A DNA stretch of 56,075 nt from Oxalobacteraceae bacterium (lineage in GTDB: Bacteria > Pseudomonadota > Gammaproteobacteria > Burkholderiales > Burkholderiaceae_D). The position numbers were made by a program, and so were the translations under genes. The notes under the pieces are model-generated. The model was given only the letters and a program-made list of their open reading frames with translations. It was not told the origin of the DNA and searched no databases. Location of the stretch: the NCBI GenBank assembly GCA_021768485.1, contig JAIZVZ010000014.1:1-56075 (forward strand). Reading direction: 5' to 3'. Each line of letters opens with the position of its first letter. Positions within the stretch are counted from its first letter, which is position 1. Below, piece by piece: positions 1 through 8,853 of the stretch.

Positions 1-24
1 GCCAGGCATATGCCTGGCTTTTTT
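1..24. terminator. Intrinsic terminator hairpin
   Basis: A perfect 7-bp stem (GCCAGGC / GCCTGGC) with a 4-nt loop is followed by six T on the plus strand. It would end a rightward transcript coming from outside the window. It lies just downstream of the stop of the leftward patatin gene, so it may mark a convergent gene boundary. Confidence 0.75.
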
Positions 25-76
25 ACATGAACGACCGTTCGCTCTCTTGCGCCGGCCGCGGACTGCGAATAAAACC

Positions 77-979
77 TTAGCGCTCGCTGCGCGCCTTCAG
101 TTTTTGCTTGATCTGCGCCATCTGCGCCATCGCCGCTTGCTCGCCAGCCATGATGGCGATATTACGACTATTGAAATCATTACTCTTCATCGTGCCCAGT
201 GCCGGCTGGATCACGATATCGGCTTCTTTCAATTCATAATGATTCAAGCGCTGGCCCATGATGGCAAAGGTCTGCATCACGACATCGAGCGAACTGACAG
301 CGGCCTGCGCCTCGGGTTGCGAGGAAATATTGACGGCGATAATGAATTCGGCCCCCATTTCGCGCGCAAAGCGCACCGGCACCGGCGCCACCAGGCCGCC
401 ATCGACATAGCTATGCGTGCCGATCTTAACTGCCTGAAACACGCCAGGCACGGCAGACGACGCGCGGACGGCAATCCCGGTATTGCCAACTCTAAATAAA
501 ATCGGCTCGCCACTCTTCAGATCGGTCGCCACCGCGCCGAATGGAATTTTCAGCTTTTCCAGCGGCGCATGATTGACGGCCTTGTTGACATAATTTTGCA
601 GCGCCTCGCCCTTCAGCACGCCCGAGGTTTTCGAGAAAAACGGGATGGCCCAATCGGAAATGGCGGCCTCATCCATTTCCAGCCCGAGTTTTTGCAAGGC
701 GAAGCCGTTGTAACCGGCCGCATACAAGGCGCCGACCACGCTGCCGGCACTGGTGCCGACCACGATGTCGGGCACGATGCCTTGCGCTTCGAGCGCCTTG
801 ATGACGCCGATGTGCGCAAACCCGCGCGCCGCGCCGCCGCCTAGGACCAGCGCCACTTTGACGTGGTGCGGCGCCCTGGCCGGCGCCGCTGCCAGCGGGG
901 CCGGAGCCATGCTATGGCAAGCGCTCAAAGAAAGAAATAAAACGGAAAGAAACAGGGAACGGCTGATGAAGGAAGACAT
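77..979 (-). CDS. Patatin-like phospholipase lipoprotein (RssA-type)
   Basis: Predicted 300-residue serine acyl hydrolase of the patatin family, which cleaves acyl esters of phospholipids with a Ser-Asp dyad. The start at 979 gives a signal peptide (MSSFISRSLFLSVLFLSLSAC) with lipobox LSAC and Cys21 as the lipidation site, so the enzyme should be membrane-anchored and face the periplasm. Seen motifs are the oxyanion loop GGGAARG, the nucleophile elbow GTSAGS and the dyad motif DGG (in SYVDGGLVAPVPV). An upstream ATG at 1033 would extend the N-terminus but put a terminator-like hairpin inside the gene, so I prefer 979; neither start has a strong ribosome binding site. It lies downstream of phoR in the same direction, but the hairpin between them argues against simple co-transcription. 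The substrate cannot be read from sequence. Confidence 0.88.
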   Translation of the reverse strand: MSSFISRSLFLSVLFLSLSACHSMAPAPLAAAPARAPHHVKVALVLGGGAARGFAHIGVIKALEAQGIVPDIVVGTSAGSVVGALYAAGYNGFALQKLGLEMDEAAISDWAIPFFSKTSGVLKGEALQNYVNKAVNHAPLEKLKIPFGAVATDLKSGEPILFRVGNTGIAVRASSAVPGVFQAVKIGTHSYVDGGLVAPVPVRFAREMGAEFIIAVNISSQPEAQAAVSSLDVVMQTFAIMGQRLNHYELKEADIVIQPALGTMKSNDFNSRNIAIMAGEQAAMAQMAQIKQKLKARSER

Positions 980-995
980 GCGCAGAAGGTGAAGT

Positions 996-1027
996 CGAAA
1001 AAGCCCGGCCCAATATGACGGCCGGGC
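996..1027 (-). terminator. Terminator-like hairpin downstream of phoR
   Basis: Read on the minus strand, an 8-bp stem GCCCGGCC / GGCCGGGC with a 9-nt loop is followed by five T. It should end the pho operon transcript after phoR. It finishes only about 17 nt before the patatin start codon at 979, so that gene needs read-through or a promoter overlapping the hairpin. Confidence 0.65.
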
Positions 1028-1128
1028 AATCATGCTATCACAGAAAACAATGCCTCAGCCGCCCATTCGGCCCAAGCACGCAAGACAGGCCGCCATCGAG
1101 CCGCGGCGCGCTCAAGCGCAGCGCCGCC

Positions 1129-2424
1129 TCAGCTATTCCAGCGCGCCGTCGGCGGCAGGCGCACCTTGAAACTGCTGCCCACCCCTGCTTCGGATTCGAT
1201 CAGCAGCGCGGCGCCATGGCGCAGCAAGACATGCTTGACGATCGCCAAACCGAGGCCGGTGCCCTGGGTTTGCCGCGAGCGGCTCTTGTCGACGCGGTAA
1301 AAACGCTCGGTCAAGCGCGAAATATGTTCGGCGCTGATGCCGATGCCGCTGTCCTTGACAATGAATTGCGGCCCCTGCTCGGTTTCCTGCCAGAGCATCT
1401 CGATGCGGCCGCCGTCGGGCGTGTAGCGCACCGCATTCGACACCAGATTGACAAAGGCGCTGCGCAGCTCGTCGCCATTGCCCTTGATATCGCCGGCCGT
1501 TACCTCGAGCGTGATCTGGTGCCGGTTGTTTGACAAGGCCTGGGCTTCCTGCAAAATCTGCTCGAGCATCGGCTGCATCGCCACCCGGTCGTGCCGCAAA
1601 GGATGGTCGACCGACTCCAGGCGCGATAGCGTGAGCATGTCTTCGACCAGGTTTTGCATGCGATGGCCCTGCTCGGTCATCAGCTTCAGGTGGGCGGAGC
1701 GCGTTTCGGGGTCGAGATTGGCTTGCGAAGAGGCAATTTCGAGAAAGCCGATGATGACCGTCAGCGGCGTGCGCAATTCATGCGAGGCGTTGGCGATGAA
1801 ATCGCGCCGCATCATGTCGATGCGCTCGGTTTCGGTGGCGTCATGCGTGACCAGAATTTGCCGCCTGTTTTCAAATGGAATGATCTGCACGATCAGCTTG
1901 CGTTCGCGCAGCGTCAAGACCAGCGGCTGCTCATAGCGGCCGAGGATGATGTAATCCATGAAATCGGGGCTGCGGATCAGATTGGTCACGCGCATGCCCT
2001 TGTCGCGCGCCAGGGTCAGGCCCAGATGTTTTTCGGCGGCCGGATTACACCACTCGAGAAACAGCACGTCGTCCATGATGACCACGCCATCGGGCAGCAA
2101 ATGCATGGCTTGCCGAAAACGCGCCAGCCATTCGGTCAGCTCGGCCTGGTTTTTTTCATCGCCGCGGCGCATCCGGTACAGCCGCGAAAAAATCATGGTC
2201 CAGGCGCCCCAGCCGTCGGGCAGGCGCGAACTGTCGGGATGTTCGAGCCATTCGCTGAGCTGGTTCAGATAAAAAAGTTGCAAAAAAACCATCAGACTGA
2301 CCGCCAGCAAAGCAGCCAACAGTGCAACATTGCTTCCGAAAAAAAACCAAAGCCCGGCCGAGGCCGCCAAGACCAGGGCATAACGCAGCAGCGCCGGAAT
2401 CCAAAACAGCAAACGAGGATGCAT
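1129..2424 (-). CDS. phoR: Phosphate regulon sensor histidine kinase PhoR
   Basis: 431-residue membrane histidine kinase that phosphorylates PhoB when phosphate is scarce and is restrained by PstSCAB-PhoU. The N-terminus has two adjacent hydrophobic segments (about residues 7-30 and 32-52) with almost no periplasmic loop, as usual for PhoR, so it senses the transporter state rather than phosphate directly. A PAS domain covers roughly 100-195. The HisKA box is FIANASHELRTP with phospho-acceptor His215. The ATPase domain shows the N box (LVSNAVRYTP), DSGIGI and GTGLGLAIVKH. It follows phoB by 16 nt on the same strand and closes the pst-pho cluster. Confidence 0.96.
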   Translation of the reverse strand: MHPRLLFWIPALLRYALVLAASAGLWFFFGSNVALLAALLAVSLMVFLQLFYLNQLSEWLEHPDSSRLPDGWGAWTMIFSRLYRMRRGDEKNQAELTEWLARFRQAMHLLPDGVVIMDDVLFLEWCNPAAEKHLGLTLARDKGMRVTNLIRSPDFMDYIILGRYEQPLVLTLRERKLIVQIIPFENRRQILVTHDATETERIDMMRRDFIANASHELRTPLTVIIGFLEIASSQANLDPETRSAHLKLMTEQGHRMQNLVEDMLTLSRLESVDHPLRHDRVAMQPMLEQILQEAQALSNNRHQITLEVTAGDIKGNGDELRSAFVNLVSNAVRYTPDGGRIEMLWQETEQGPQFIVKDSGIGISAEHISRLTERFYRVDKSRSRQTQGTGLGLAIVKHVLLRHGAALLIESEAGVGSSFKVRLPPTARWNS

Positions 2425-2440
2425 AGAGGAATGTAATTTC

Positions 2441-3130
2441 TTATTTTTCAGACAGCATATACCCGACGCTGCGCACTGTCTTGATCAGATTGCCGGCCTC
2501 TTTCAAGGCTTTGCGCAAACGCAAGACATGCACATCGACAGTACGCTCTTCGATCACCACATGGTCGCCCCATACTTTGTCGAGCAACTGGCCGCGCGAA
2601 AACACCTTGTCGGGATGAGCGAGGAAAAATTTCAGCAATTTGAATTCGGCATGGCCGATATCGATCCGATCGCTATCTATTTTCACCGAGCAGCTTACCG
2701 GATCGAGCGTGACATTGGCAACCGACATGGTTTCCTGTGCATGTTCGGGGCTCTTGCGTCGTAACAAGGCACGAATGCGGGCCGTCAATTCGCGCGGCGA
2801 AAACGGCTTGGTGACATAATCGTCGGCGCCTGTATTGAGGCCGGCAATCTTGTCCTCTTCCATGCTCTTGGCCGTCAGCATAATGACCGGCAAATTATTG
2901 AATTGGCGGTCAGCCTTGATGCGGGCCAAAAAGCGCAGACCGCTCTGGTCAGGCAACATCCAGTCGAGCAAGATCAATTGCGGCATGCGCCCCTGCAAAA
3001 ATTCCCAGGCGTCCGAGCAAGTCGACACCGCAACCGGATCCCAGCCGGCCTCGCGCAGCGAAAAAGTGACCAGCGCAATAATCGCCGGTTCGTCCTCAAC
3101 CAGTAAGATCGTGGTTTTATCAGCAGCCAT
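2441..3130 (-). CDS. phoB: Phosphate regulon response regulator PhoB
   Basis: 229-residue OmpR/PhoB-family regulator that binds PHO boxes once phosphorylated. The receiver domain has the acidic pair in LLVEDE, phospho-acceptor Asp56 (LLDWMLPDQSG), the LTAK lysine motif and the signature GADDYVTKPFSPRELTAR. The C-terminal winged helix (about 130-229) contains EFKLLKFFLAHP and RTVDVHVLRLRKAL, the recognition helix region. The start MAADKTT at 3130 is chosen because it matches the family length; the frame stays open further upstream into the gap after phoU. Its predicted targets in this window are the boxes in front of pstS and ppk1. Confidence 0.96.
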   Translation of the reverse strand: MAADKTTILLVEDEPAIIALVTFSLREAGWDPVAVSTCSDAWEFLQGRMPQLILLDWMLPDQSGLRFLARIKADRQFNNLPVIMLTAKSMEEDKIAGLNTGADDYVTKPFSPRELTARIRALLRRKSPEHAQETMSVANVTLDPVSCSVKIDSDRIDIGHAEFKLLKFFLAHPDKVFSRGQLLDKVWGDHVVIEERTVDVHVLRLRKALKEAGNLIKTVRSVGYMLSEK

Positions 3131-3146
3131 AATGTCAGGTTCGCTC

Positions 3147-3851
3147 TCAGGCAGGCCGGTCCAGCTTGACCGTGGCATAGTCGCTGTGGCGGATATCCTT
3201 GCCTTCAACGACATAAATCACATATTCGGCGATATTTTTTGCATGATCGCCGATCCGTTCAATCGCTTTCGCCACCCACATGGTATCGAGCGCGGCCGAG
3301 ATCGTGCGCGGATCTTCCATCATATAGGTGATCAAGGTGCGCATGATGGAGCGGAACTCGTGATCGATCTGTTCATCGAGCGCAATCACTTTGACGGCCT
3401 GCTTTTCATCGAGGCGGGCAAAGGCGTCGAGTGCGTCGTGCAGCAATTCACCGGCGCTCGAGGCCAGTACGCGCACCAGTTCATAATGGCTGACCATGGC
3501 CGGCGTGCGATTGAACAGGCTGATCGCCGAGCGTGCAATCTTGGTCGATTCATCGCCGATGCGCTCGAGGTCGGTAATGACCTTGATGGTTGCCATGACA
3601 ATCCGCAAATCGTTGGCGGTCGGCTGACGGCGCACGATCAAGTGGCTACAGGCATCATCAAGCGACACTTCCAGCTTGTTGACGGTATCGTCGGTCTTGA
3701 TCACCAGATCGGCACGCTCGACATTGCCGGACCGGAAGCAGCCAATGGCATCGGCAAATTGCGTCTCGACCAGACCGCCCATCAGCAATACCTTCGAGCG
3801 AATCGCTTCCAGGTCCATGTCGTATTGTTTTGATGAGTGTTCACCTGTCAT
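3147..3851 (-). CDS. phoU: Phosphate transport regulator PhoU
   Basis: 234-residue PhoU, made of two repeated three-helix bundles, which signals the state of the Pst transporter to PhoR and helps turn the Pho response off. Two characteristic repeat motifs are visible: ITDLERIGDESTKIARSA in the first half and AKAIERIGDHAKNIAEYV in the second; their acidic and polar residues bind metal clusters in characterised PhoU proteins. The start at 3851 (MTGEHSSKQ) is favoured over 3866 because AAGGAGAA sits at correct spacing. It lies between pstB and phoB on the same strand. The gap to pstB contains a 13-bp tandem repeat. Confidence 0.96.
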   Translation of the reverse strand: MTGEHSSKQYDMDLEAIRSKVLLMGGLVETQFADAIGCFRSGNVERADLVIKTDDTVNKLEVSLDDACSHLIVRRQPTANDLRIVMATIKVITDLERIGDESTKIARSAISLFNRTPAMVSHYELVRVLASSAGELLHDALDAFARLDEKQAVKVIALDEQIDHEFRSIMRTLITYMMEDPRTISAALDTMWVAKAIERIGDHAKNIAEYVIYVVEGKDIRHSDYATVKLDRPA

Positions 3852-3910
3852 CGGGTTCTCCTTCATGTCTATTTTTGTAATGCAAAATAATCTGGGGCGA
3901 CAATGTTCGG

Positions 3911-3975
3911 CTCAGTTGCCCGGCTCAGTTGCCCGGCTCAGTTGCCCGGCTCAGTTGCCCGGCTCGGTTGCCCGG
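3911..3975. repeat. 13-bp tandem repeat, five copies, between pstB and phoU
   Basis: Five head-to-tail copies of CTCAGTTGCCCGG; the first four are identical and the fifth has one change. A degenerate half copy follows. The array lies in the 166-bp gap between pstB and phoU inside the operon, so it would be transcribed but not translated. Exact tandem copies suggest slippage and a length-variable locus. Confidence 0.95.
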
Positions 3976-4017
3976 CCCGGCTGCGCGACACGGCGCCCGG
4001 CGCAGGCCGGCGAGCGC

Positions 4018-4821
4018 TTAACCGAAGCGGCCCGTGATGTAATCCTGGGTTTCCTTGCGCGCCGGGTTCATGAAAATCTGGTCGGTCTCGCCGAATTCGA
4101 CCAGTTCACCGAGATACATATAGGCAGTGTAATCGGAACAGCGCGCCGCCTGCTGCATATTGTGGGTGACGATGGTAATCGTATAATCCTGTTTGAGCTC
4201 GCTGATCAGCTCTTCGATCTTGGCCGTCGAAATCGGGTCGAGCGCCGAAGTCGGTTCGTCGAGCAGCAAGACATCGGGTTTGACCGCCACCCCGCGCGCG
4301 ATGCACAGACGCTGCTGCTGGCCGCCCGACAGGCTCAGGCCGCTCTTGTGCAGCTTGTCCTTGACCTCGCCCCACAGCGCGGCCTTTTTCAAAGCCCATT
4401 CGACGCGCTCGTCCATCTCGCCCTTCGACATCTTTTCATACAGGCGCACGCCGAAAGCGATATTGTCGTAGACCGACATCGGAAACGGCGTCGGCTTTTG
4501 AAACACCATGCCGACCTTGGCCCGCAACATGTTCAGATCCTGATCGGCAGCCAGGATGTTGCGGCCGCGGTACACGATCTCGCCTTCGGCGCGCTGTCCC
4601 GGATACAGGTCATACATGCGATTGAGCGTGCGCAGCAAGGTCGACTTGCCGCAGCCCGATGGGCCGATGAAGGCCGTAACCATTTTTTCGCGGATATCGA
4701 GATTGATATTGGTCAGACTCTGGGTCTGCCCATAGAAAAAATTCAAATTCGAGATCGCAATCGTGGTGGCCGGCGTGGCCGCATTCGTTTTTCTCACTTC
4801 AGTACTTTGCAGATTTATCAT
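4018..4821 (-). CDS. pstB: Phosphate ABC transporter ATP-binding protein PstB
   Basis: 267-residue ATPase that drives high-affinity phosphate import through PstCA. Walker A is GPSGCGKST with Lys59, the Q-loop is [11 protein letters not shown], the signature is LSGGQ at 164-168, and Walker B is [12 protein letters not shown] with Asp188-Glu189. The switch His is in [29 protein letters not shown], a PstB-specific tail. An N-terminal extension of about 20 residues precedes the usual start. It follows pstA by 18 nt. Confidence 0.97.
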   Translation of the reverse strand: MINLQSTEVRKTNAATPATTIAISNLNFFYGQTQSLTNINLDIREKMVTAFIGPSGCGKSTLLRTLNRMYDLYPGQRAEGEIVYRGRNILAADQDLNMLRAKVGMVFQKPTPFPMSVYDNIAFGVRLYEKMSKGEMDERVEWALKKAALWGEVKDKLHKSGLSLSGGQQQRLCIARGVAVKPDVLLLDEPTSALDPISTAKIEELISELKQDYTITIVTHNMQQAARCSDYTAYMYLGELVEFGETDQIFMNPARKETQDYITGRFG

Positions 4822-4839
4822 ATCGTCAGCGGCAGCTTA

Positions 4840-5727
4840 TCAGTTTGGGTTTTTTTGATTGAACAAGGTACGCGACAAGATATTCAGGGCCAGCACGCTG
4901 AAAGTGACCAGCAGTGCGCCGCCCCAGGCCAGCGAGCGCCAGTTATCGTAAGGGCTCATCGCGAACTGGTAAATAACGACCGGCAGATTGGCGATCGGTG
5001 CATTCATGTTGGCGCTGAAAAACTGGTTGTTCAGCGCCGTAAAGAGCAGCGGCGCGGTCTCCCCCGAAATACGGGCCAGCGCCAGCAGCACGCCGGTGAC
5101 GACGCCGGCCTTGACCGCCCGCAAGCGCACAAAGGTCGCCACTTTCCAGCGCGGCGCGCCGAGCGCAAACGCCGCTTCAAGCAGGCTGTTGGGCACCAGG
5201 CGCAGCATGTTGTCGGTGGTGCGCACCACCACCGGAATGGCGATCAGCGAAATGGCGAAGGTGCCGGCCCAGCCCGAGAAATGCTTGACGTTGGCGACAT
5301 AGATCGCATACACGAACAGGCCGATCACGATCGACGGCGCCGACAGCATGATGTCGGTGACAAAGCGCGTCATCTGCGCGAACCAGTTCTTGTCGCCGTA
5401 TTCGGCCAGATAAATGCCGGCAAAGATACCGATCGGCGTGCTGATGGCGGTGGCCAGGCCGACCAGCATCAGACTGCCGACGATGGCATTGATCAGGCCG
5501 CCGCCATCGCTGCCCGGCGACGGCGTGGTCTGGGTAAACATGTCGGCATTGATGGCGCCGAAGCCCTTGATCACCAGCGTCGCCAGAATCCATAACAGAA
5601 AGGCCAGACCGACCGACATCGCAAAAAACGATAAGGCAATGCCGATCCGGTGACGCCACAGACGCTGGCGATAAACCGGATTGGCGGCCGGCGCAAGCGC
5701 CTCGACAACAGAAACGCGATCGTTCAT
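4840..5727 (-). CDS. pstA: Phosphate ABC transporter permease PstA
   Basis: 295-residue inner-membrane permease with about six transmembrane segments. The ABC-permease coupling loop is [43 protein letters not shown], which docks on PstB; the conserved Arg, Glu and Thr near its end are typical of PstA. The start overlaps the stop of pstC by four bases, indicating translational coupling. With PstC it forms the membrane channel. Confidence 0.96.
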   Translation of the reverse strand: MNDRVSVVEALAPAANPVYRQRLWRHRIGIALSFFAMSVGLAFLLWILATLVIKGFGAINADMFTQTTPSPGSDGGGLINAIVGSLMLVGLATAISTPIGIFAGIYLAEYGDKNWFAQMTRFVTDIMLSAPSIVIGLFVYAIYVANVKHFSGWAGTFAISLIAIPVVVRTTDNMLRLVPNSLLEAAFALGAPRWKVATFVRLRAVKAGVVTGVLLALARISGETAPLLFTALNNQFFSANMNAPIANLPVVIYQFAMSPYDNWRSLAWGGALLVTFSVLALNILSRTLFNQKNPN

Positions 5728-6848
5728 TTTGAACCCTCCAGACGCGACATCCGCATCAACATCAACTTGGCCGCCGACAGCACGATAAAGGTAATCACAA
5801 ACAGGATCAGGCCCAGCGCGAACAGCGAGGAGACATGCAGCGTCGACTCGGCTTCGGCAAATTCATTGGCCAGCGTCGAGGCGATGCTGTTACCGGCCGA
5901 AAACAGCGACCACGATAATTTATTCGCATTGCCGATCACAAAAGTGACCGCCATGGTTTCGCCGAGCGCGCGGCCGAGGCCAAGCATGACGCCGCCGACC
6001 ACGCCGGTTTTGGTATAAGGCAAAACGACCTTGCGCACCACTTCCCACTTGGTGCAACCGAGACCGTAAGCCGATTCCTTCAATACCGTCGGCACGACTT
6101 CGAAGACGTCGCGCATTACCGAGGCGATGAAAGGAATGATCATCACCGCCAGGATCACGCCGGCGGTCAGGATGCCGATGCCCATCATGGGACCGGAAAA
6201 CAGTTCGCCGACGAGCGGCAATTGACCCAGCGTATTGTTCAGCACGGGCTGGACGTGATCGGCAAACAGCGGCGCAAAAATGAACAGGCCCCACATGCCG
6301 TAGATAATGCTGGGCACGCCGGCCAGCAATTCGACGGCTGTGCCAAGCGGCCGGCGCAGCCAGACCGGGCAGATTTCAGTCAAAAACAGGGCGATGCCGA
6401 AACTGATAGGAAAAGCGATCAGCAAGGCAATGAAAGAGGTACTGAGGGTGCCGACGATGGCGATCATGGCGCCGTATTTGTCGTTGACCGGGTCCCAGTC
6501 GACGGTGGTGATGAAAGCCGGGCCGAATTCCTTGAAGGCCGGCCAGGCGCCGATAAACAGCGAGATGATGATTCCTATCAGCGCCAGGAATACGCACAGC
6601 GCGAAGGAAAATGTAATTTTATGAAAAAGAAAATCCTGCCAGCGCTGACGCCGCAGATGGGCCGCAATCGCAGCTGCCGCCTGCGCCTCTTCAATCAGCG
6701 TCAAGACTGGCGCGCTGCCGGCGGCGGACATGGTCGCGACGGCCGCATTGGCCGCATTGGCCACCTCGGGCGGCACGGGCGGGCGATCGACCGCTGCGGT
6801 CAGGGAAAGTGGTGCGCTCATGGGGGTATCTGTCAATTGATCTTGCAT
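5724..6848 (-). CDS. pstC: Phosphate ABC transporter permease PstC
   Basis: 374-residue permease with an unusually long cytoplasmic N-terminus (about 90 residues, rich in Ala and Pro) before the first transmembrane segment ([23 protein letters not shown]). The coupling loop is [40 protein letters not shown]-like, as in PstC. I start it at 6848 (MQDQLTD) because the next upstream ATG, at 6878, lies inside the hairpin that follows pstS. No strong ribosome binding site is visible and an internal ATG at 6821 is also possible. Confidence 0.94.
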   Translation of the reverse strand: MQDQLTDTPMSAPLSLTAAVDRPPVPPEVANAANAAVATMSAAGSAPVLTLIEEAQAAAAIAAHLRRQRWQDFLFHKITFSFALCVFLALIGIIISLFIGAWPAFKEFGPAFITTVDWDPVNDKYGAMIAIVGTLSTSFIALLIAFPISFGIALFLTEICPVWLRRPLGTAVELLAGVPSIIYGMWGLFIFAPLFADHVQPVLNNTLGQLPLVGELFSGPMMGIGILTAGVILAVMIIPFIASVMRDVFEVVPTVLKESAYGLGCTKWEVVRKVVLPYTKTGVVGGVMLGLGRALGETMAVTFVIGNANKLSWSLFSAGNSIASTLANEFAEAESTLHVSSLFALGLILFVITFIVLSAAKLMLMRMSRLEGSK

Positions 6849-6862
6849 TATTCTTAACGCCA

Positions 6863-6890
6863 GAAAACGGACCGGCATGGCACCGGTCCG
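6863..6890 (-). terminator. Partial terminator between pstS and pstC
   Basis: On the minus strand, stem CGGACCGG / CCGGTCCG with a 7-nt loop is followed by TTTT. It lies in the 77-bp gap after pstS. Such a leaky terminator would leave more pstS than pstCAB message, in keeping with the greater need for the periplasmic binding protein. Confidence 0.7.
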
Positions 6891-6925
6891 CGTACCGCAA
6901 TCAAGCAGCGAAAGTTAGCAAAAGC

Positions 6926-7966
6926 TTACCAAACGGCTTTGCCCGATGCATCTTTGATGTTTTTCCAGCTGTCTTCCACCAATTTGCTGACCGAAGCCGG
7001 CATGGCGACATATTCAAGTTCCGTGGCCGATGCTGCGCCGTGCTTGTAAGCCCAGGCGAAGAACTTCAAGACTTCCTTGGCCTTGGCCGGATCGGCCTGC
7101 ACCTTGTGGATCAAGATAAAGGAGGCGCCCGTAATCGGCCAGCTGTTCTTGCCGGCCTGATCGGTCAGCACCACGCCAAAGCCCGGGGTCTTGGCCCAAT
7201 CGGCATGCGCGGCTGCCGCCTTGAAAGTTTCGTCGTCAGGCTGGACGAAAGCGCCATCATGATTTTTCAGCTGAGTATGCGCCATCTTGTTCTTCTTGGC
7301 ATAAGCATACTCGACATAACCGATCGCACCCTTGATGCGCTGAACGTTGGCGGCAACGCCTTCGTTGCCCTTGCCGCCGACCCCGACCACCCATTTGACA
7401 GCGGTGCCGGAACCAACCTTGGTCTTGAATTCAGGACTCGATTTCGACAGGAAATCGGTGAACAGGAAAGACGTGCCGGAACCGTCGGCACGATGGACAA
7501 CGGTGATGTCTGTCGCAGGCAATTTCACGCCTGGATTGAGGGCGACGATGGCCGGCGCATTCCATTTCGTGATTTTGCCGAGGTAGATATCGGAGATGAC
7601 TTGGCCCGTCAATTTCATTTGACCGGGAGCGACGCCATCGAGATTGACCACGGCAACCACGCCGCCCATGATCGCCGGAAATTGCAACAAGCCGTCGGCA
7701 TTCAACTCATCGCCGCTCAAAGGCATGTCAGAAGCACCGAAATCGACAGTCTTGGCCTTGATTTGCTTGATGCCGCCGCCCGAACCGATCGATTGGTAAT
7801 TCAAGCCGTTGCCGGTCGCCGCCTTGTACGACTCGGCCCACTTGGCATAGATAGGATAAGGGAAAGTGGCGCCGGCGCCCGTCATGTCGGCCGCCATCGC
7901 CGAGGAAAATGCGAGGACGGTCGTTGCACTTAATGCTATTGATGAAATGATCTTCGTAATGCGCAT
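6926..7966 (-). CDS. pstS: Periplasmic phosphate-binding protein PstS
   Basis: 346-residue periplasmic protein that captures phosphate and hands it to PstCA. A Sec signal peptide (MRITKIISSIALSATTVLAFSSAMA) ends at about residue 25; the mature protein starts ADMTGAGATFPYPIYAKW, the PstS signature that contributes ligand contacts. Other binding motifs seen are IGSGGGIKQI, DFGASDMPLS and the loop VHRADGSGTSFLFTDFL. The start at 7966 has AAGGAG eight bases upstream. It is the first gene of the cluster, downstream of a PHO-box promoter. Confidence 0.97.
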   Translation of the reverse strand: MRITKIISSIALSATTVLAFSSAMAADMTGAGATFPYPIYAKWAESYKAATGNGLNYQSIGSGGGIKQIKAKTVDFGASDMPLSGDELNADGLLQFPAIMGGVVAVVNLDGVAPGQMKLTGQVISDIYLGKITKWNAPAIVALNPGVKLPATDITVVHRADGSGTSFLFTDFLSKSSPEFKTKVGSGTAVKWVVGVGGKGNEGVAANVQRIKGAIGYVEYAYAKKNKMAHTQLKNHDGAFVQPDDETFKAAAAHADWAKTPGFGVVLTDQAGKNSWPITGASFILIHKVQADPAKAKEVLKFFAWAYKHGAASATELEYVAMPASVSKLVEDSWKNIKDASGKAVW

Positions 7967-8004
7967 ATCAGCTCCTTGTAGTGATAACAGTTCAACTGGT
8001 CGGT

Positions 8005-8037
8005 ACAGTAACAAAGCTATATGACACGTTTATGACA
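8005..8037 (-). promoter_or_regulatory. PHO box and -10 of the pstS promoter
   Basis: On the minus strand positions 8037-8020 read TGTCATAAACGTGTCATA: two 7-bp TGTCATA half-sites separated by 4 bp, the classic PhoB direct repeat with 11-bp period. A -10-like TACTGT lies nine bases downstream (8010-8005), the spacing typical of PhoB-activated promoters where the box replaces the -35. The pstS start codon is about 40 bp further on. Confidence 0.88.
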
Positions 8038-8175
8038 TTACTCTTAAAACAAGAATTTTTTGTCATAAAAGAAGATTTTACGCGTGACGCGCACGGTTTT
8101 AATGCTTTCTTGCAAAGATTGCGAATTTCATTGCGAATTTCATTGTTATACTGGCAGCTGCGAGGAAGGCAAAAG

Positions 8176-8853
8176 GTGGAATCCATCGAAGCGACCGACA
8201 TGCACTATTATTTACTGGGAGAACGCGGCGCCGTCATGCAATCGCCGCTGCCGCAGGCATTCGATTGCCAGCGCCGGCTCTGGGCCGTGGCAGCGCAACT
8301 GCAGCAGGCCGCCAGCTTCACCGATGTCATCACCGGCATGAACAACCTGACCGTGGTGTTCGACCCGCTCCGCCATGACGGCCCCCAGGTGCTGGCGCAA
8401 TTGGCGCAGTTGTGGGAATCGACGGCGGCCCACAGCGCGCCGCAGCGGCAAATCGAGATTCCCGTCCATTACGGCGGTGACGACGGCCCCGACCTGGCGG
8501 CAGTGGCCCGGCATACGGGCTTGTCGGAACAACAAGTCATCGAAGCCCATACCGGCGCCGACTATTGCGTCTATTTTCTCGGCTTCCAGCCCGGCTTTGC
8601 CTATCTCGGCGGCCTGCCGCCGGCGCTGGCCATACCGCGCCTGGCGACCCCGCGCACGCGGGTGCCGCCCGGCTCGGTCGGCATCGGCGCCAATCAGACC
8701 GGCATTTATCCGTTTGCCAGCCCGGGCGGCTGGCAATTAATCGGACGCACCGCGCTGCCGCTGTTCGATCCGGCCGCCACACCGCCGACCTTGCTGCAAG
8801 CGGGCGACCTGGTCCGTTTCGTGGCAATCAATAAAAAAAGCGAATCGACATGA
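8176..8853 (+). CDS. pxpB: 5-oxoprolinase subunit PxpB (KipI/AHS1 family)
   Basis: 225-residue subunit of the PxpABC 5-oxoprolinase, which hydrolyses 5-oxo-L-proline to glutamate at the expense of ATP. The KipI signatures are present: GFQPGFAYLGGLPP, IPRLATPRTRVPPGSVGI and YPFASPGGWQLIGRT. I chose the GTG at 8176 because GAGGAAGG stands seven bases upstream; an ATG at 8200 (MHYYLLGERG) is the alternative and matches the usual domain start. The stop overlaps the pxpC start by four bases. It is first in a six-gene cassette for pyroglutamate use and is divergent from pstS. Confidence 0.9.
   Translation: MESIEATDMHYYLLGERGAVMQSPLPQAFDCQRRLWAVAAQLQQAASFTDVITGMNNLTVVFDPLRHDGPQVLAQLAQLWESTAAHSAPQRQIEIPVHYGGDDGPDLAAVARHTGLSEQQVIEAHTGADYCVYFLGFQPGFAYLGGLPPALAIPRLATPRTRVPPGSVGIGANQTGIYPFASPGGWQLIGRTALPLFDPAATPPTLLQAGDLVRFVAINKKSEST

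Noticed and set aside
47-499. A 150-codon plus-strand frame at the left edge
   Set aside because: It is antisense to the patatin gene, whose motifs (GGGAARG, GTSAGS, DGG) are clear.
8060-8071. A second PHO box on the plus strand (TGTCATAAAA) for pxpB
   Set aside because: Only one half-site is present and the partner at the 11-bp period is missing.
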